Positions 1-10,014 of a stretch of 31,208 nt of DNA are shown here, in pieces. Every line of letters starts with the position of its first letter. Positions within the stretch are counted from its first letter, which is position 1. The DNA is taken from NCBI GenBank assembly GCA_037447655.1, contig JBBHKE010001408.1:58958-90165 (forward strand), in the 5' to 3' direction. Source of the stretch: Zygnema cylindricum. Lineage: Eukaryota > Streptophyta > Zygnematophyceae > Zygnematales > Zygnemataceae. The notes below the pieces were generated by a model. It had not been told where the DNA came from. It saw only the letters and a program-made list of their open reading frames with translations, and searched no databases. The translations under genes were made by a program, and so were the position numbers.

Positions 1-744
1 TTTGTTCTTATCTAAACCGAAATAATATTTTCAGAGAACATTGTTAACAGGATTTGCCTGGTAATTAGTTTCGATGCCGAAAAGACTTTAGATGGAACAG
101 ATAAGATAGATAAACGATTTATAGAGAGGGATGAGATGGGGTAAGAATAGAGATAATAAAGGCACTGAGGGATTTCGGGGAGACGCACATAAATAGACAC
201 CGACCAGACAGACACCAATGCCCTTAGGAAGAGCAATCGAGCCTACTGGCTGGGCCGCGTAGTGACTCAAGTAACTCGTTGTGTTCCTCACGATAACTTT
301 CCCCCTTTCCTCGTTATAGCTTTCCTATCCGGCAAAAAATTCACAGCACTGTGTTTCGGCAAATTAACGCAAGTCATAGCTATACGGCTTTGTGTCACGA
401 CACTTAAAAAACGGCCTATCCTTTCGATATTGCTCCTTTCCCCCTTTCAATAGCACTCCTTGTGTTGCTCAATGAACTCAGTGATGCGCCGGGTCGGTCA
501 TCCGAGCTAACGAGAAGGATTCCCGTAACCACAGACAGACCAGCCACAGATAAATACACGCAGAGGGGCTTTAGGGAGTCACGAAAATAATAGAGATAAG
601 AATGGGGTAGAGTAGGGAGAGATATTTAGCAAATAGATAGAATAGACAAGGTAGATTTCAGAAAAGCCGTAGCTTTGATTAATGGTCCGTTTAGGACAAT
701 TGTTACAAGAGACTTTTATAATAAAGCCAAATCTATTCTTGTTT
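1..744. repeat. Mirror repeat 1 (reversed, not complemented)
   Basis: Bases 1-360 are the plain reversal, without complementing, of bases 385-744: base p matches base 745-p. I compared all 360 positions and found one mismatch (161 against 584). The 24-base spacer 361-384 is not mirrored. The right arm is the natural copy, because its LTR part (482-744) aligns with the other LTRs of this window. The left arm matches nothing in normal or reverse-complement orientation. ORFs read in 1-360 are therefore meaningless. The arm reaches base 1, so it may continue outside the window. Confidence 0.97.
477..481. repeat. Left 5-bp target site duplication (CTCAG)
   Basis: CTCAG directly precedes the TG end of the outer LTR at 482. 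The same five bases directly follow the CA end of the opposite outer LTR at 15558. Five-base duplications are normal for copia-type integrase. The pair shows that the outer LTRs were inserted as one event. Confidence 0.85.
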
Positions 745-1081
745 CACTCCCTCTATGTCTTACTTGCTCTAAATGTCTGAACTGCTATTCTGGCATTAAT
801 GGATGTAGGGATATTTTTCTGTTTGATCTGCAATGCTACCTCAAAAGGATCTACACTAAATGCACACCTAGATTGGTCCAATCGGACCGTATATACACGT
901 TGAGTTTCCACCAGGAATTGCCACACGTTTGCTCAAGCAATTCCGTACACAGAGCATTCACTAAAACATGTAAACGTTGGTTCAATTCCGTACGCTCAGA
1001 CCCGTCACGTCACGTCACATACATGAGAATCGGTACTTTCGTCAGAATCGATGTATTGTCAAAGATCGTCAAAAGCCAACA
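482..1081 (-). repeat. Outer LTR, 3' LTR in element sense
   Basis: This is a 600-bp LTR. On the plus strand it starts TGATGCGCCGGG and ends AAAAGCCAACA, so on the element strand it has canonical TG...CA ends. It aligns over its whole length with 14943-15558. On the element strand a short purine run (gagtgggag) directly precedes it, which could serve as a polypurine tract. The first 263 bases also form part of the mirror repeat. Confidence 0.9.
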
Positions 1082-1793
1082 CTCCCACTCGAGCTTTGCG
1101 CGATACATCCGATACAATGTTGTCGCTGGTGATTTTTCTCAGAGAATAAAACTCGTAGGATTTTTCTCGATATAAAAACTGATCGCCGTACACTTGAGGC
1201 GATTTGGAGCCGATATGTTCTTTCGCTCCGTTGACCTGTACTGGTTCTGGTTCCGTTTGAGATGTGATCCCGTGGGGACCACCTGTGGTCCAAAGATGAC
1301 CTTTTGTCAAAGTATGACCAATTGGGGCGTGTCTGGCTCCTAAGGTTACTGCGTCGCTAGAGCTTCCTGCAAATGCCAACGGATTAAAATTGGGACCACC
1401 TGATGTGTCCTTCATCCTCGCTGTACGGGGAGCAGGATGTTTTGTTTCACTCCGACCGTGGATTTCCAATGTTTGAAATCCAATCGGCACCGTCCGTTTC
1501 GTCGCAGAATTTCCAAGTTGACGTTCGTGCGACATGACAAATTTTGTCCGTTCGATTTTTCTGTTCGCGGTAGGGATGAAGCGTCGGCATTTTCCAATGT
1601 AGGACTCCAAAGGTACTTCGCGCCTTTGTCGCACGTTCACAAAGGTACAACCTGTACTTTTTACCAACATAAAAAGGTTAGTACTTTTTTTAGCAAGTTC
1701 ATTCTGTCCTTTGGAAAATTTCTGTCTGAAACCTTTCTCCTGTAGGATTTCTCTTAGGGTTTCTAAGTCCTCCTTTCCTCTTCGAACTGCCAT
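1059..1793 (-). CDS. Hypothetical protein at the 3' end of the element
   Basis: This ORF of 244 codons starts MAVRRGKEDLETLREILQEK and stops 23 bases inside the 3' LTR. I do not recognise the product. It is basic and hydrophilic, with no membrane segment or catalytic motif. The corresponding DNA in the next copy (4922-5680) is clearly homologous but frame-broken in its first two thirds. The last 60 or so codons, around YGDQFLYREKSYEFY, are best conserved, perhaps because the DNA next to the polypurine tract and LTR is needed in cis. It may be a remnant of a protein or non-coding 3' sequence that happens to be open here. Confidence 0.35.
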   Translation of the reverse strand: MAVRRGKEDLETLREILQEKGFRQKFSKGQNELAKKSTNLFMLVKSTGCTFVNVRQRREVPLESYIGKCRRFIPTANRKIERTKFVMSHERQLGNSATKRTVPIGFQTLEIHGRSETKHPAPRTARMKDTSGGPNFNPLAFAGSSSDAVTLGARHAPIGHTLTKGHLWTTGGPHGITSQTEPEPVQVNGAKEHIGSKSPQVYGDQFLYREKSYEFYSLRKITSDNIVSDVSRKARVGVLAFDDL

Positions 1794-1884
1794 AGGGTAG
1801 CACGTCTTTTAGGAGACTAAGGCTTAGGTTTTCCTCTACAGCTATGGCGTCAAGAAATCGTTCTTCCTTCTGTCCAACCACGGC

Positions 1885-3468
1885 TTACGCTGCAATTTTT
1901 GCATGGGACCTCCTAATCTGCGACTGACCCTGATGTTTCTCCTTCTTCTGAATTTGGTGAGGTAAAATTTCTTTACTTCCCTCAATCCTAGGATTCTCTT
2001 TAGACTCCTCTTTAGACTCCTTTTTGGCACGTATCAGCTTAAGAGGTCTGTCTCCCCTTTTCTTTCCTGTAGCTGCTATTGAGTCCTTATGGCTGAATTC
2101 TTTTAATTCATTTACATCTTTAAATTCTTTTAGCTCCAGAATCTTACTAGATGTCCTTTTAATTTTATCTTTCTTTGCATTTTGACTCCTATGTTCCTTG
2201 ACATTGAGCCTTGACTTAATCTGAAAAATTAGGGATTGGGAACTAACACCTTTTACTTCTCCCATCATGTCTTCCGCTGTGCCTTGCAGATTTTCTCCTC
2301 TCAAAATTGAGGCCGACTGAAATTTGGCCGTGTCTGGAGTCTTTAGGGATGGTGAATTTGGGAGGACTTCACTTACAATAAGGTGAGATGAGAATCTATT
2401 TGAACGATTCCCTTCCAATCCTGTCTTTTCTGTTTTCTGGATTTTGGTCAGTAATGCATCTTTGAAAGATTTGGTCTCCCACATTTTTGACTTTGGTTCC
2501 TCATCTATCAAGTTGACTAATCTTTTGCTTACTTTATCAGATTTTCCTTCGACCGGTTGTGTGGAACGACTGGTGGAGAACTCCTGTGAAGTTTCTCCCA
2601 CTTTCTTCGGAAACTCTTCTCCTCTCTGGTGAGTTCCGGTTTCCTTTGTTGCTGTCTGACTTTTGCACTGACTTTTGCACTCCTTTCCGTTTTCTGTATC
2701 ATGTGTTAGGGAGCTTAGAAGGATATTGAGGTAATTCTGACTCACATTTTCCTTTCTTGTTTTTCGACCTTTGTTTGTCTGATTTTTCTTTATGTATAAC
2801 TCACTTGCTCCTCCACTGGATGCAGATTCCTTACCGGCGGCCTCCATGACCTGAGTTCCTTCTATTGGTGGATCTCCTTCCTTTGAGGTGTCTTCCTTGA
2901 AGATGGTATGAGTCTTTGCCCTCGGCAAATCCATCCTTTCCGCGGTTGGATCTGTTAACGGTGAGAATTGATTTCTTAAGATCTCCTTTCCTGTATGTGC
3001 TTTCATCTCAGTCGCAATTCTGTCAGAAATTAGTTTGCTCCTAATCTGAGCCTCCTTCCTCACTTTCCAGTAATCACTTGTTGGTGTGAGTAAAACTGAT
3101 GCATGAATCCTCTCCTTTTCTGGTGGAGTTACTGACATGCATTTCACCTGTTTTGCAGAGCGCTTCATCGTCTGTGATGACTTTGCTCCCGCCTTGTGAT
3201 GGTCATCATAGATTGGGAATGTGGAAAAATTCGAGGCCTCCTCGGGATAGAACACTGACGTGGAATCTACTCTTGTGACACACGCCTCTGACTCCCTTCT
3301 CGGATGGTAGGTTTTTGTCTTTGTCACCTCCCTCTCTACCACTGTTCTTGTAAACTTTGGAGCTAGTTTCAAAGACGGAGCCCTTGGCCATTTGATTTGG
3401 CGGCTCCCTCGGGAGATTGCGGATGGAGATAGTGCCACATGCTCTTGGCCGATGATGGATCTCCTCAA
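1885..3468 (-). CDS. Unknown Lys/Ser/Glu-rich 527-aa protein in the pol position
   Basis: This is the longest intact ORF of the window (527 codons). It lies downstream of the gag fragment in element sense. The product is very hydrophilic with many K, E, S and T residues. It has no membrane segment, zinc knuckle or RT/integrase/protease motif, and its C-terminal 150 residues are strongly basic. The same ORF recurs at 5756-7381 with two nonsense codons and at 11960-13056 with several breaks, so it was once a shared coding unit. Its N-terminal 60 or so residues arise from a deletion junction: the other copies carry about 1.1 kb more between gag and this block. I cannot assign a function. A Gag C-terminal extension or a nucleic-acid-binding accessory protein is possible but is inference. 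Confidence 0.5.
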   Translation of the reverse strand: MRRSIIGQEHVALSPSAISRGSRQIKWPRAPSLKLAPKFTRTVVEREVTKTKTYHPRRESEACVTRVDSTSVFYPEEASNFSTFPIYDDHHKAGAKSSQTMKRSAKQVKCMSVTPPEKERIHASVLLTPTSDYWKVRKEAQIRSKLISDRIATEMKAHTGKEILRNQFSPLTDPTAERMDLPRAKTHTIFKEDTSKEGDPPIEGTQVMEAAGKESASSGGASELYIKKNQTNKGRKTRKENVSQNYLNILLSSLTHDTENGKECKSQCKSQTATKETGTHQRGEEFPKKVGETSQEFSTSRSTQPVEGKSDKVSKRLVNLIDEEPKSKMWETKSFKDALLTKIQKTEKTGLEGNRSNRFSSHLIVSEVLPNSPSLKTPDTAKFQSASILRGENLQGTAEDMMGEVKGVSSQSLIFQIKSRLNVKEHRSQNAKKDKIKRTSSKILELKEFKDVNELKEFSHKDSIAATGKKRGDRPLKLIRAKKESKEESKENPRIEGSKEILPHQIQKKEKHQGQSQIRRSHAKIAA

Positions 3469-3514
3469 ATTGCTTCTCCGAAATGGTGAGTTCTTCTACC
3501 CCTTCTATCTGCCC

Positions 3515-3791
3515 TCGTGGTAGACCTTCCGGTTCTCTATCATCTGCTCTCGGAAAGAGGTACACGTGTGAGACTGTGGTGCAGTCTGGAGTGTGGCCTT
3601 TAATGGAGTCATTAGGTTTCTCTATGTTTATAGCTAGTCATTAGGGTTCTCTATGTTTACAGCTTTCGAGGGTAGACCTTCCCCTTCTCTAGCATCTGCT
3701 CTCGAAAAGAGGTACACGTGTGAGACCGTGGTGCAGTCTGGAGTGTGGCATGTAATGGAGTCATTAGGGTTCTCTATGTTTACAGCTTTCT
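3515..3791. repeat. Local tandem duplication, period about 152 bp
   Basis: Two adjacent copies carry gaggtacacgtgtgagac at 3557 and 3709. A shorter internal repeat of the sequence around tcattagg..ttctctatgttta sits at the copy boundary (about 3608-3665). The other element copies hold this block once, so the duplication is specific to this copy. Confidence 0.8.
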
Positions 3792-3930
3792 CCCCTCCAT
3801 CGTTAGTAGTTTTTCCTATCTCCTCTCAGCTGTGGTCTATGACCTGTATTGCTCGGATCGCAGACAAAGACTTTGTGAGATGGGTTCTGACAGTTTTGAT
3901 TTGTCTCTACCCAATCACCTAACAGTTTTG

Positions 3931-4139
3931 ATTTGTCTCTACCCTATCACCTGATTGGTCACTAATTTGACTGCTTGATTCCTTGATGTCAGGCTCACAT
4001 TTGGAGGCCTTCTCGGGCATCACCACCTCGGTGGATTTGTCTCTACCCAATCACTTGATTGGTCACTAATTTGACTACTTGATTCTTTGATGTCAGGCTC
4101 ACATTTGGAGGCCTTCTCGTGCATCACCACCTCGGTGGA
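3931..4139. repeat. Local tandem duplication, period 104 bp, in gag 3' end
   Basis: The block atttgtctctaccc...cacctcggtgga occurs at 3931-4034 and again at 4035-4139 with a few differences. It duplicates the last codons of gag and the following bases. In the other copies it is present once. Confidence 0.85.
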
Positions 4140-4339
4140 TCCATCTCTAGCGATCAGCTTCATGACAACCTCCTCCCACTTCCACTCTATTCCTTTGCGG
4201 CCCTCCAATAAGGTGAGAACCTATGTGAATTTAGGGGGTAGTTACAGCAACAACAATGATATCTTGGTAACTCTTGGAAGTTGTAGACCAAAATAGGAAA
4301 TGGTTGTAGACCAAAATGGGAAATGTTCTTTTGGAGGGA
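4020..4339 (-). pseudogene. Gag-like ORF, C-terminal fragment (copy 1)
   Basis: On the minus strand this fragment encodes the end of the Gag-like domain: the Trp-containing KEWKWEEVV-type segment, then a tail like KASNCEPGIKE. The Gag start, primer site and 5' LTR of this copy are missing. Homology to the other gags stops near 4339, and about 45 unrelated bases separate it from the next LTR piece. The stop codon that ends gag after KE in two other copies is absent here, so the frame runs on. This is a dead fragment. Confidence 0.7.
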
Positions 4340-4386
4340 GGGGAGAGCATAAACATGTAGGAGGCACATGCAGTGAAATAAGGGTT

Positions 4387-4921
4387 GAGATAGGAAGGAT
4401 TTAGAGTAGTGAGAGATAATTAGCAAATAGACAAAAGTAGACAATAGATTTCAAAAAAGTCGAAGCTTTGATCAATGGACTGTTTAAGACAAAATGTTAC
4501 AAGAGACTTTTATAATAAAGCCAAATATATTCTTGTCTCACTCCCTCTATGTCTTACTTGCTCTAAATGTCTGAACTGATATTCTGGCATTAATGGATGA
4601 AGGGATGAAGGGATGTTTTTCTGTCTAATGTGCAATGCCTTTGTATTCTACCTCAAAAGGATCTACACTAAATGCACACCTAAATTGGTCCAATCACAAA
4701 GTATATACACGTTGAGTTTCCACCCAAAATTGCCGCACGTTTGTTCAAGCAATTTCGCACGTTTGTTCAAGCAATTCCGTACACTGAGCATTCACTAAAA
4801 CATGTAATCATTTGCTTCAATTCCGTACATTCCGATCTGTCGCGTCACGTCACGTCGCACATATGCAAATCGGCACTTTTGTCAGAATCGATCTATTGCT
4901 GAAGATAGTCAAAAACCAACA
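4387..4921 (-). repeat. Truncated internal LTR (3' LTR of copy 2)
   Basis: It aligns with the outer LTRs from about their base 110 to the CCAACA end at 4921. About 110 bases, including the TGATGCG end, are lost. It is more diverged than the outer pair and carries a small aagggatg duplication near 4600. It is followed by the same ctcccact(c/t)gagc sequence that follows the LTR at 1081. Confidence 0.85.
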
Positions 4922-5680
4922 CTCCCACTTGAGCTTTGCGCGATACATCCGATACAATGTTATCGCTGATGATATTTCTCAGATTATAAAACTCGTAGGA
5001 TTTTTCTCGATATAAAAACTGATCGCCATACACTTGAGGCGATTTGAAGCAGATATGTTCTTTCGCTCCGTTGACCTGTACTGGTTCTGGTTCCGTTTGA
5101 AATGTGATCCCGTGGGGACCACATGTGGTCCAAAGATGACTTTTTGTTGAAGTATGACCAATTGGGGCGTGTTTGGCTCCTAAAGTTACTACGTCGCTGG
5201 CGGTGTGTCGCTGGCGGTACCTGCAGATGCCAACGGACTAAAATTTAGGACCACCTGAGGTGTCATTGATCCTCATTGTACGAGGGACAAAATGTTTTGT
5301 TTCACTTTAACCGTCGATTTTAATTGTTTCACATTCAATCGATACCATGAATTTCGTCGTCGAAATTTCAAGTTGTCATTCGAACGACTTGATAGATTTC
5401 GTCTGTTCGGTTGCTTCGTTAGCGGCGGGGATCAAAATTCGGAATTTCCCAACGTACGACTTCGAAAGTGTTTCGCGCCTTCGTCGCACGACTTCAAAGG
5501 TACAGTCTGTACTTGTTTCAAAGATAAAACGGTTAGTACTTTCTCTTTGAGACTCATTCTGTCCTTTGGAAATTACGCCTTTTTCCTGTAGGATTTCACT
5601 TAAGGTTTCTAAGTCCTTTCCTCTTCAAACTGCTATAGGGTAACACGTCTTTTAGGAAACTAAGGCTTAGATTTTCCTCT
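4922..5680 (-). pseudogene. Degenerate counterpart of the 1059-1793 ORF
   Basis: It is homologous to 1082-1800 along nearly its whole length but broken by frameshifts and stops, including a small tandem gtcgctggcg duplication near 5205. The part next to the LTR (4922-5190) is nearly identical to 1082-1345, while the distal part has diverged much more. Confidence 0.6.
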
Positions 5681-5699
5681 ACAGCTATTGCATCAGGAA

Positions 5700-5880
5700 A
5701 TCGTTCATCGTTCTTCTTTTTGTCCGCTTCCGCTGCAATTTTTGCCTGGGACCTTCTAATCTGCGACTGACCCTAATCTGCATCGTTCATCATTCTTCTT
5801 TCTATCCAACCACGGCTTCCGCTGCAATTTTTGCATATGACCTTCTAATCTGCGACTGACCCTAATCTGCGACTGACCAT
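5700..5880. repeat. Local tandem duplication, period 82 bp
   Basis: The sequence starting atcgttcatc recurs at 5700 and 5782. Both copies run through a ctaatctgcgactgacc segment. This is another small direct duplication confined to one element copy. Confidence 0.75.
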
Positions 5881-7381
5881 GATGTTTCTCCTTCTTGTGA
5901 ATTTGGTGAGGTAAAATTTCTTTCCTTCCTTCAATCCTAGGATTCTCTTCAGACTCCTCTTTAGACTCCTTTTTGCCACGTATCAGCTTAAGAGGTCTGG
6001 CTCTCCTTTTCTTTCTTGTAACTGCTATTGAGTCCTTATGGCTGAATTCTTTTAATTCATTTACATTTTTAAATTCTTTTAGCTCCAGAATCTTACTAGA
6101 TGTCCTTTTAATTTTATCTTTCTCTGCATTTTGACTCCTATGTTCCTTGACATTTAGCCTTGACTTAATCTGAAAAATTAGGGATTGGGAACTAACACAT
6201 TTTACTTCTCCCACCATGTCTTCCGCTGTGCCTTGCAGATTTTATACTCTCAAAATTGAGGTCGACTGAATTTTGGCCGTTTGTGGAGCCATTAGGGATG
6301 GCGAATTTTGGAGGACTTCACTCACAGTAAAGTGAGGTGAGGATCCATGTGAGCGATTCTCTACTAATCTTGTCTTTTCTGCTTTTTGGATTTTGGTCAG
6401 TAATGCATCTTTGAAAGATTTAGTCTCCCACATATTCGACTTCAGTTCCTCGTCCGTCAAGTTGACTAATCTTTCGCTTACTTGATCAGATTTTCCTTCG
6501 ACCGATTGTGTGGGACGACTGGTGGAGAATTCTTGTGAAGCTTCTCCCACTTTCCTCGGAATCTCTACTCTTCTCTGGTGAGTTCCAGCTTCCTTTGTTG
6601 CTGTCTGATTTTTGCTCTGACTTTTGCACACTTGTTCATTTTCTGTATCATTTGTTAGGGACCTTTGGAGGATGTAGAAGTATTTTTGACTTACATTTTC
6701 CTTTCTTGTTTTTTGACCTTTGTTTGTCTGATTTTTCTTGATGTGTAACTCACTTGCTTCTCCACTGAATGCAGATTCCTTACCGGCGGCCTCCATGACT
6801 TGAGTTCCTTCTATTTGGGGATCTCCTTCCTTTGAGGTGCCTTCCTTGAGGATGATATAAGTCTTTGCCCTCGGCAAATCCATCCTTTCCCAGGTTGGAT
6901 CTGTTAACGGTGAGATTTGATTTCTTAAGATCTCCTTTCTTGTATGTTCTTTCATCTCAGTTGCAATTCTGTTAGAAATTAGTTTGCTCCTAATCTGAGC
7001 CTCCTTCCTCACTTTCTAATAATCACTTGTTGGTGTGAGTAAAACTGATGCATGAATCCTCTCCTTTTCTGGTGGAGTTACTGACATGCGTTTCACCCGT
7101 TTTGCATAGTGCTTTATCGTCTGTGATGACTTTGCTCCCTCCTTGTGATTGTCGTCATAGATTAGGAAGGTGGAGGATTCTAGGCCTACTTTGGATTGGA
7201 CATTGAAGTGGAATCTACTTTTGTGACACTCAGCTTTGACTCCCTTCTTCGATGGTAAGATGTCATTTTTGTTACCTTTGCTCCGACTATTCTCATAATT
7301 TTTGTTAAACTCATCGTCCGATTTGATGATCAATGTTCGTTGATTGCCTCTCACTTCTTGATTGTCCTTGCTCCCTCTCAA
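5756..7381 (-). pseudogene. Copy 2 of the unknown Lys/Ser/Glu-rich ORF
   Basis: Three ORFs (7016-7381, 6242-7012, 5756-6217) lie in one frame and align with the 527-aa ORF at 1885-3468. They are separated by two nonsense codons, just before 7012 (where the intact copy has Trp) and near 6240 (where it has Glu). Apart from these breaks the frame is kept over about 540 codons with many conservative differences. That argues the ORF was translated in the ancestral element. Its N-terminal part differs from copy 1 because copy 1 carries a deletion there. Confidence 0.6.
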
Positions 7382-8419
7382 TTTGCCCTCTGCTCCTTGC
7401 TTGTTCCCCTCCTCTCTGTTTGTTTACCAACACATTAAGATTTATCTTTCTATTTTGCAGATCGATGGATTCACTCTCACTACCTTGGTCAACATGACGA
7501 GGATCGGTGCTCATGGGACCGCGTGTAGCCGCTCGGCTACCAATGATCTCTAAACTCGTGGGATCTTTTAGTTCTCATCATCCTTCGTTTGGTGAGTGGA
7601 ACCGTGACCCCTTTCGTCGATCTTTCTTGATTCTTTCTTTGAATTTGTTGTCTCGCTGCCTGACCTGATTTTTTCACTGCTTGCATTTGTCGTCTCCAAT
7701 TGAGGATTGGCGTTTTTCTCTGTTGCAAAGTCGGTTGTAAAGTCTGATGCGTTCTGACTTTCGATGACTTTTTCTTGCTGCGTTATTGCAATCATGCGTG
7801 TTCCACTTTTGCTTTCTCCTTTAGTTTCGACATAGACATGCTTGACGTGTCGGCATTTTGTTGTTTCTCTGTACAGGACACTGCTTTTGTCCTCTTTGCG
7901 GATGGTGGATGACGCACTTGGTCGACTTTCCGCATTCTCCGTACCATCTCCGCAGGTTTCTTTATCACATTCTGTGAATTCGCGCCGTTATGAGGCAATA
8001 TGGCTGAGCGTGGCGTCGTTCTGAGACACCAGATCTCCTACCTTTTTTAGGTAAGATCTCCTTCCCGTCTCCTCTTGAGATGGGTGACTTTTAATCTTAG
8101 GATCTCGATTCTCTGGACTGCTCCACTTGGAGCTGATGATGGCCCTTAAATTGTCTGAGCCGTATGTTGTTTTGGCAGATATTGTTGCAACAACGAATGC
8201 AAAGTTAAGTGTGCAGCTTGTCTGTTCGCTGCTTATGTTTTTTCTCTGCAGGGTTAGAACTCTGTTTATGTCCTTCTTGTTTAACTCTTTTGTCGTCGGC
8301 TGAATGGCGTCCCATCGACTGATGCTTCTGACTTTATGATGCGTAGTTTCAAAGACGGAGCCTTCGGCTATTTGATTTGGCCGCTCTTCGGGATATTGCG
8401 GATTAAGATAGTGCCACAT
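7311..8419 (-). pseudogene. Hydrophilic middle ORF of the element, broken (copy 2)
   Basis: Overlapping short ORFs (7988-8419, 7792-7998, 7568-7795, 7311-7514) are together homologous to the better kept 11068-11595 plus-strand ORF and to 13134-13811. Shared words include HPSQE.TGRRSYLKK, GDLVSQN and the SGSET-rich end. The composition is Lys/Asn/Ser/Gln-rich and no domain is recognised. Frameshifts break it. This is the block missing from copy 1. Confidence 0.5.
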
Positions 8420-8593
8420 GCTCTTGGCCGATGGTGGATCTCCTCAGATTGCTTCTCCAAAATGGTGAGTTTTCTTCCCCTTCTATCTGCCCTCGTGGCA
8501 GACCTTCCCCTTCTTTGGCATCTGCTCTCGGAAAGAGGTACACGTGTGAGACCATGTCGCTGTCTAGAGTTTGGCCTACAATGAAGTCGTTAG

Positions 8594-9409
8594 TTACTTT
8601 CTTATTGTTGTATTCTTTCCTCTATTATCAGTAAATTTGCCTGTCTCCCCTCCGTTGGGCCCTTCCTTGATGTGAATGTTTAAATCGCAGACAGCGAATT
8701 TGTGATCTGGGTTCTGATAGTTTTGTTTTGTCTCTACGCTGTCACTTGATTGGTCACTAATTTGACCGCTTGATTCCTTGATGCCATGCTCACAGTTGGA
8801 GGCCTTCTCGGGCATTACCACCTTGGTGGAGCCATCACCAGCTGTGAGCCTCTCCACGACCTCTTCCCACGTCCACTCTTTCTCGTCGTGGCCCTCAAAA
8901 AAAGTGAGAACCAATGTGAACTTGTGAGCTTCTCCACGACCTCTTCCCACGTCCACTCTTTCTCGTCGTGGCCCTCAAAAAAAGTGAGAACCAATGTGAA
9001 CTTATTAGGTAGGAATAACAATAATAATGAGATCTTGGTAACTCTTGGAAGGTGGAGACCGGCTGATTCTGCTTTGACTAGGATTTCAGTAAAATGGGAA
9101 ATGTTTTCTTGGAGGGTAATCTTATCATCGTAGATTGTGTTAGATAGCGAACCGAGCAGTCCGATCCGTACTATCATGGATGATCTCTCAATTGTCTTCT
9201 CCATTATCTTTTCCCCTTTGAGCCATTGGAGGTCATTTTACAAAACTCCACCTTCAGTCGCATCCAATTCTCGGATCTGACTTTGCTCTCGTTATTGTTA
9301 TTGCAGAAACATCTCATTCTTCTCCTCTACTCCCAGCCTTCTTGGAGTGGCTATTACTTTCGTTTCTCAGAATTTCAACTTCCTTTGGGCCCCATATGGG
9401 TGGGCCCAT
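8594..9409 (-). pseudogene. Gag-like ORF (copy 2), frame-broken
   Basis: It begins at the ATG inside the primer site (9409) and carries a stop soon after, near 9330. The main part reads from 9204: VRIGLLGSL, LQENISHFTEI, KAESAGLHLPRVTKISLLL, then LPNKF and KEWTWEEVV. This order (helix, L-x-LP, short linker, Trp-containing helix) resembles the copia Gag family (UBN2/Retrotran_gag_2 type). An 80-bp tandem duplication at 8844-9003 shifts the frame. Unlike two other copies there is no stop after the GIKE segment, so the frame extends to 8594. No zinc knuckle was found. Confidence 0.65.
8844..9003. repeat. Perfect or near-perfect 80-bp tandem duplication in gag
   Basis: Copies 8844-8923 and 8924-9003 differ at about one base by eye. 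Eighty is not a multiple of three, so it breaks the Gag frame. The near-identity means it is younger than the element copies around it. Confidence 0.9.
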
Positions 9410-9413
9410 AACC
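9401..9413 (-). other. Primer binding site, internal initiator tRNA-Met type
   Basis: The plus-strand TGGGCCCATAACC equals the anticodon-region sequence of eukaryotic initiator tRNA-Met. The element (minus) strand is therefore complementary to it. It directly abuts the LTR end at 9414, where a primer site belongs. Confidence 0.8.
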
Positions 9414-10001
9414 TAATGCGCCGGGTTGGTCATCCGAGCTAACGGGAAGGATTCTCGTAACCACAGACGACAGATTAATACACGCAGAGGGGATTTAGGG
9501 AGTCACATAAATAATAGAGATAAGAAAGATTTAAAGTAGGGAGAGATATTTAGCAAGTAGACAGAATAGACAAGAGAACAATCTCAAGAATAGCTGTAGC
9601 TTTCAATTAAGGTCCTTTAAAAACAATTTGTTACAAAGACTTTATAATAAAGCCACATGAATTCTACTTTTTCTCACTCTTTGAATGTCAAACTTAGCTC
9701 TGTGAAATCAGAAAAACATTCAGAGAGTAAGACAAAGTAAAATAGATTTGGCTTTATTATAAAGTCTTTGTAACAAATTGTCCTAAAAAGACCATAATTG
9801 AAAGCTACGGCTATTCCTGAGATCCTATTTTGTCTATTCTATCTATTTGCTAAATATCTCTCCCTACTCTACCCCATTCTTATCTCTATTATTTTCGTGA
9901 CTCCTAAAGCCCCCCTGCGTGTATTGATCTGTGGCCGGTCCATTTCATCTGTGGTTACGGGAATCCTTCCCGTTAGCTCGGATGACCGACCCGGCGTATC
10001 A
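9414..10001. repeat. Two truncated LTRs head-to-head (large inverted repeat)
   Basis: 9414 to about 9700 holds the primer-site-proximal 280 or so bases of the LTR in minus orientation. About 9715-10001 holds the same piece in plus orientation. The centre lies near 9700-9715. Both lack the TGTTGG end. The inverted homology continues outward through the primer sites and gag on both sides, giving arms of more than 1 kb. At 9414 the LTR end reads TA instead of TG. Confidence 0.85.
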
Positions 10002-10014
10002 GGTTATGAGCCCA
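10002..10014 (+). other. Primer binding site of the inverted copy
   Basis: GGTTATGAGCCCA directly follows the LTR CA end at 10000-10001. It differs by one base from the consensus GGTTATGGGCCCA, which is complementary to the anticodon loop of initiator tRNA-Met. Confidence 0.75.

Noticed and set aside
12-453. Short ORFs at the window start
   Set aside because: They lie in or across the mirror arm, which is a backwards copy of other DNA, so their codons are meaningless.
675-1175. 166-codon plus-strand ORF and similar ones at 4613-5015 and 15266-15640
   Set aside because: They run antisense through the LTR and the adjacent element region. They recur only because the LTR recurs, with no domain.
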